From positions 248,001 to 312,000 of the forward strand of contig JAGVSM010002814.1 in the NCBI GenBank assembly GCA_022494885.1: a DNA stretch of 64,000 nucleotides, in the 5' to 3' direction. The notes below the pieces were generated by a model, which did not search any database, had not been told where the DNA came from, and was given only the letters and a program-made list of their open reading frames with translations. Positions 63,463-64,000 of the stretch are shown in pieces. The position numbers and the translations under genes are program-made. Within the stretch, counting starts at the first letter, position 1. Every line of letters begins with the position of its first letter. The stretch comes from Micrasema longulum (Eukaryota > Arthropoda > Insecta > Trichoptera > Brachycentridae).

Positions 63463-63971
63463 AAGTTTCGCCGGTTCGTCACCCGCGTCTGCCGCAGTCA
63501 AGCTTCCCGGCGTAAGTGGGAAGCCGCCCTCCCAGACAGAGCCAAAGACAAAGTCGGAAGGTAGGAGCACAGCTGCGCCGACCGCAAGTCAACCTCAATA
63601 GCCCTGAAAAGGACTTTCCACCCGGTCCAAGTGGTGCAGAGAGGCGAAGGCAGTCAGCAGGCAGAGCGGAGCGAAGAGCGAAGTGCAGGAAGGCGAACAG
63701 GACGGAGAACGGAATAAAACACGTGTGAACTGTTCAGAGTTAGGAACTCAACTGATTTAATATCTCCAATTGACCGCCTTATAAAGCGGTGCGCGTCGGG
63801 CTCCGTGAGTCGGCCATCCCACCCGCGCCGGCTGCCTCGGAGTGGTGGGGGTAATCTTTCCCCGCCACTCGCTACATGCCGCCGGCCGCAGGTGGCGTAA
63901 ATACGGGCGCTCAATGCCCGTACGGGCCATTTCGTCGGCAGCCGCGACGCGCGCAACATGACATTTACATA
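63438..63971. mobile_element. GC-rich LTR-like segment after IDS exon 4
   Basis: GC content rises sharply here and drops again after about 63960. The segment begins TGTAACG and ends CATTTACA, that is, TGTAA...TTACA short inverted ends as in many retrotransposon LTRs. An AATAAA (63714-63719) and a TATAAAG (63781-63787) are present on plus. I see no primer-binding site after the end and no matching target duplication, and no coding frame of a known type. A solo LTR or a fragment of an LTR element is my best guess; a GC-rich intron repeat is the alternative. Confidence 0.4.
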
Positions 63972-64000
63972 ATATATTTTTATACATTTTATTCATTTTA

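Noticed and set aside
63516..63996. Open frames on both strands in the GC-rich end of the window
   Set aside because: Arg/Pro-rich translations with no recognisable domain; the segment looks like a non-coding LTR or repeat.

Overview
This looks like a stretch of insect nuclear DNA, possibly lepidopteran. The evidence is split genes with GT-AG introns in a strongly AT-rich background, several tRNA-derived SINE families, a broken mariner, and a non-LTR retrotransposon C-terminal type that I know from moth and beetle genomes. The order is an inference. No bacterial-style operons, CRISPR arrays or confident stand-alone RNA genes are visible.

Layout. At 61-338 (+) lies the last exon of an unidentified single-pass membrane protein. 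TADA1, the ADA1/HFI1 subunit of the SAGA coactivator, runs on the minus strand in three exons (7329 to 2630). A 1.8-kb non-autonomous DNA transposon with an 8-bp target duplication and an internal 98-bp tandem array separates it from TRAF6 (+, six exons, 10081-16078), an E3 ligase/adaptor of innate immune signalling. From 16.1 to 32.5 kb I find no host gene. That interval holds retrotransposon relics, two short retrotransposon copies with intact target duplications, a pogo-type MITE and a decayed mariner.

The largest gene is BCAS3 (Drosophila rudhira), minus strand, 60989 to 32496. Thirteen shared exons stay in frame and then meet two possible last exons. One is a short exon (32496-32653) that resembles the conserved BCAS3 tail. 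The other is a single 2.16-kb open exon (35805-37966) that adds about 720 residues, including five tandem 14-residue repeats. BCAS3 introns are rich in SINEs and MITEs, and an inverted SINE pair brackets exon 9, whose removal would keep the frame.

Iduronate-2-sulfatase (IDS, +) starts at 61328, head to head with BCAS3 across a 338-bp shared promoter containing a palindromic TGACGTCA site. Its reading frame runs intact for 448 residues and then stops matching where a GC-rich, LTR-like segment begins at 63438. The rest of the gene is missing, either downstream of an intron or lost to insertion.

The genes are not functionally linked as a cluster: chromatin coactivator, immune adaptor, autophagy/cytoskeletal scaffold and lysosomal hydrolase. 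The most unusual features are the alternative giant exon of BCAS3, the short retrotransposon family that truncates at one point, and the element carrying the 98-bp array.
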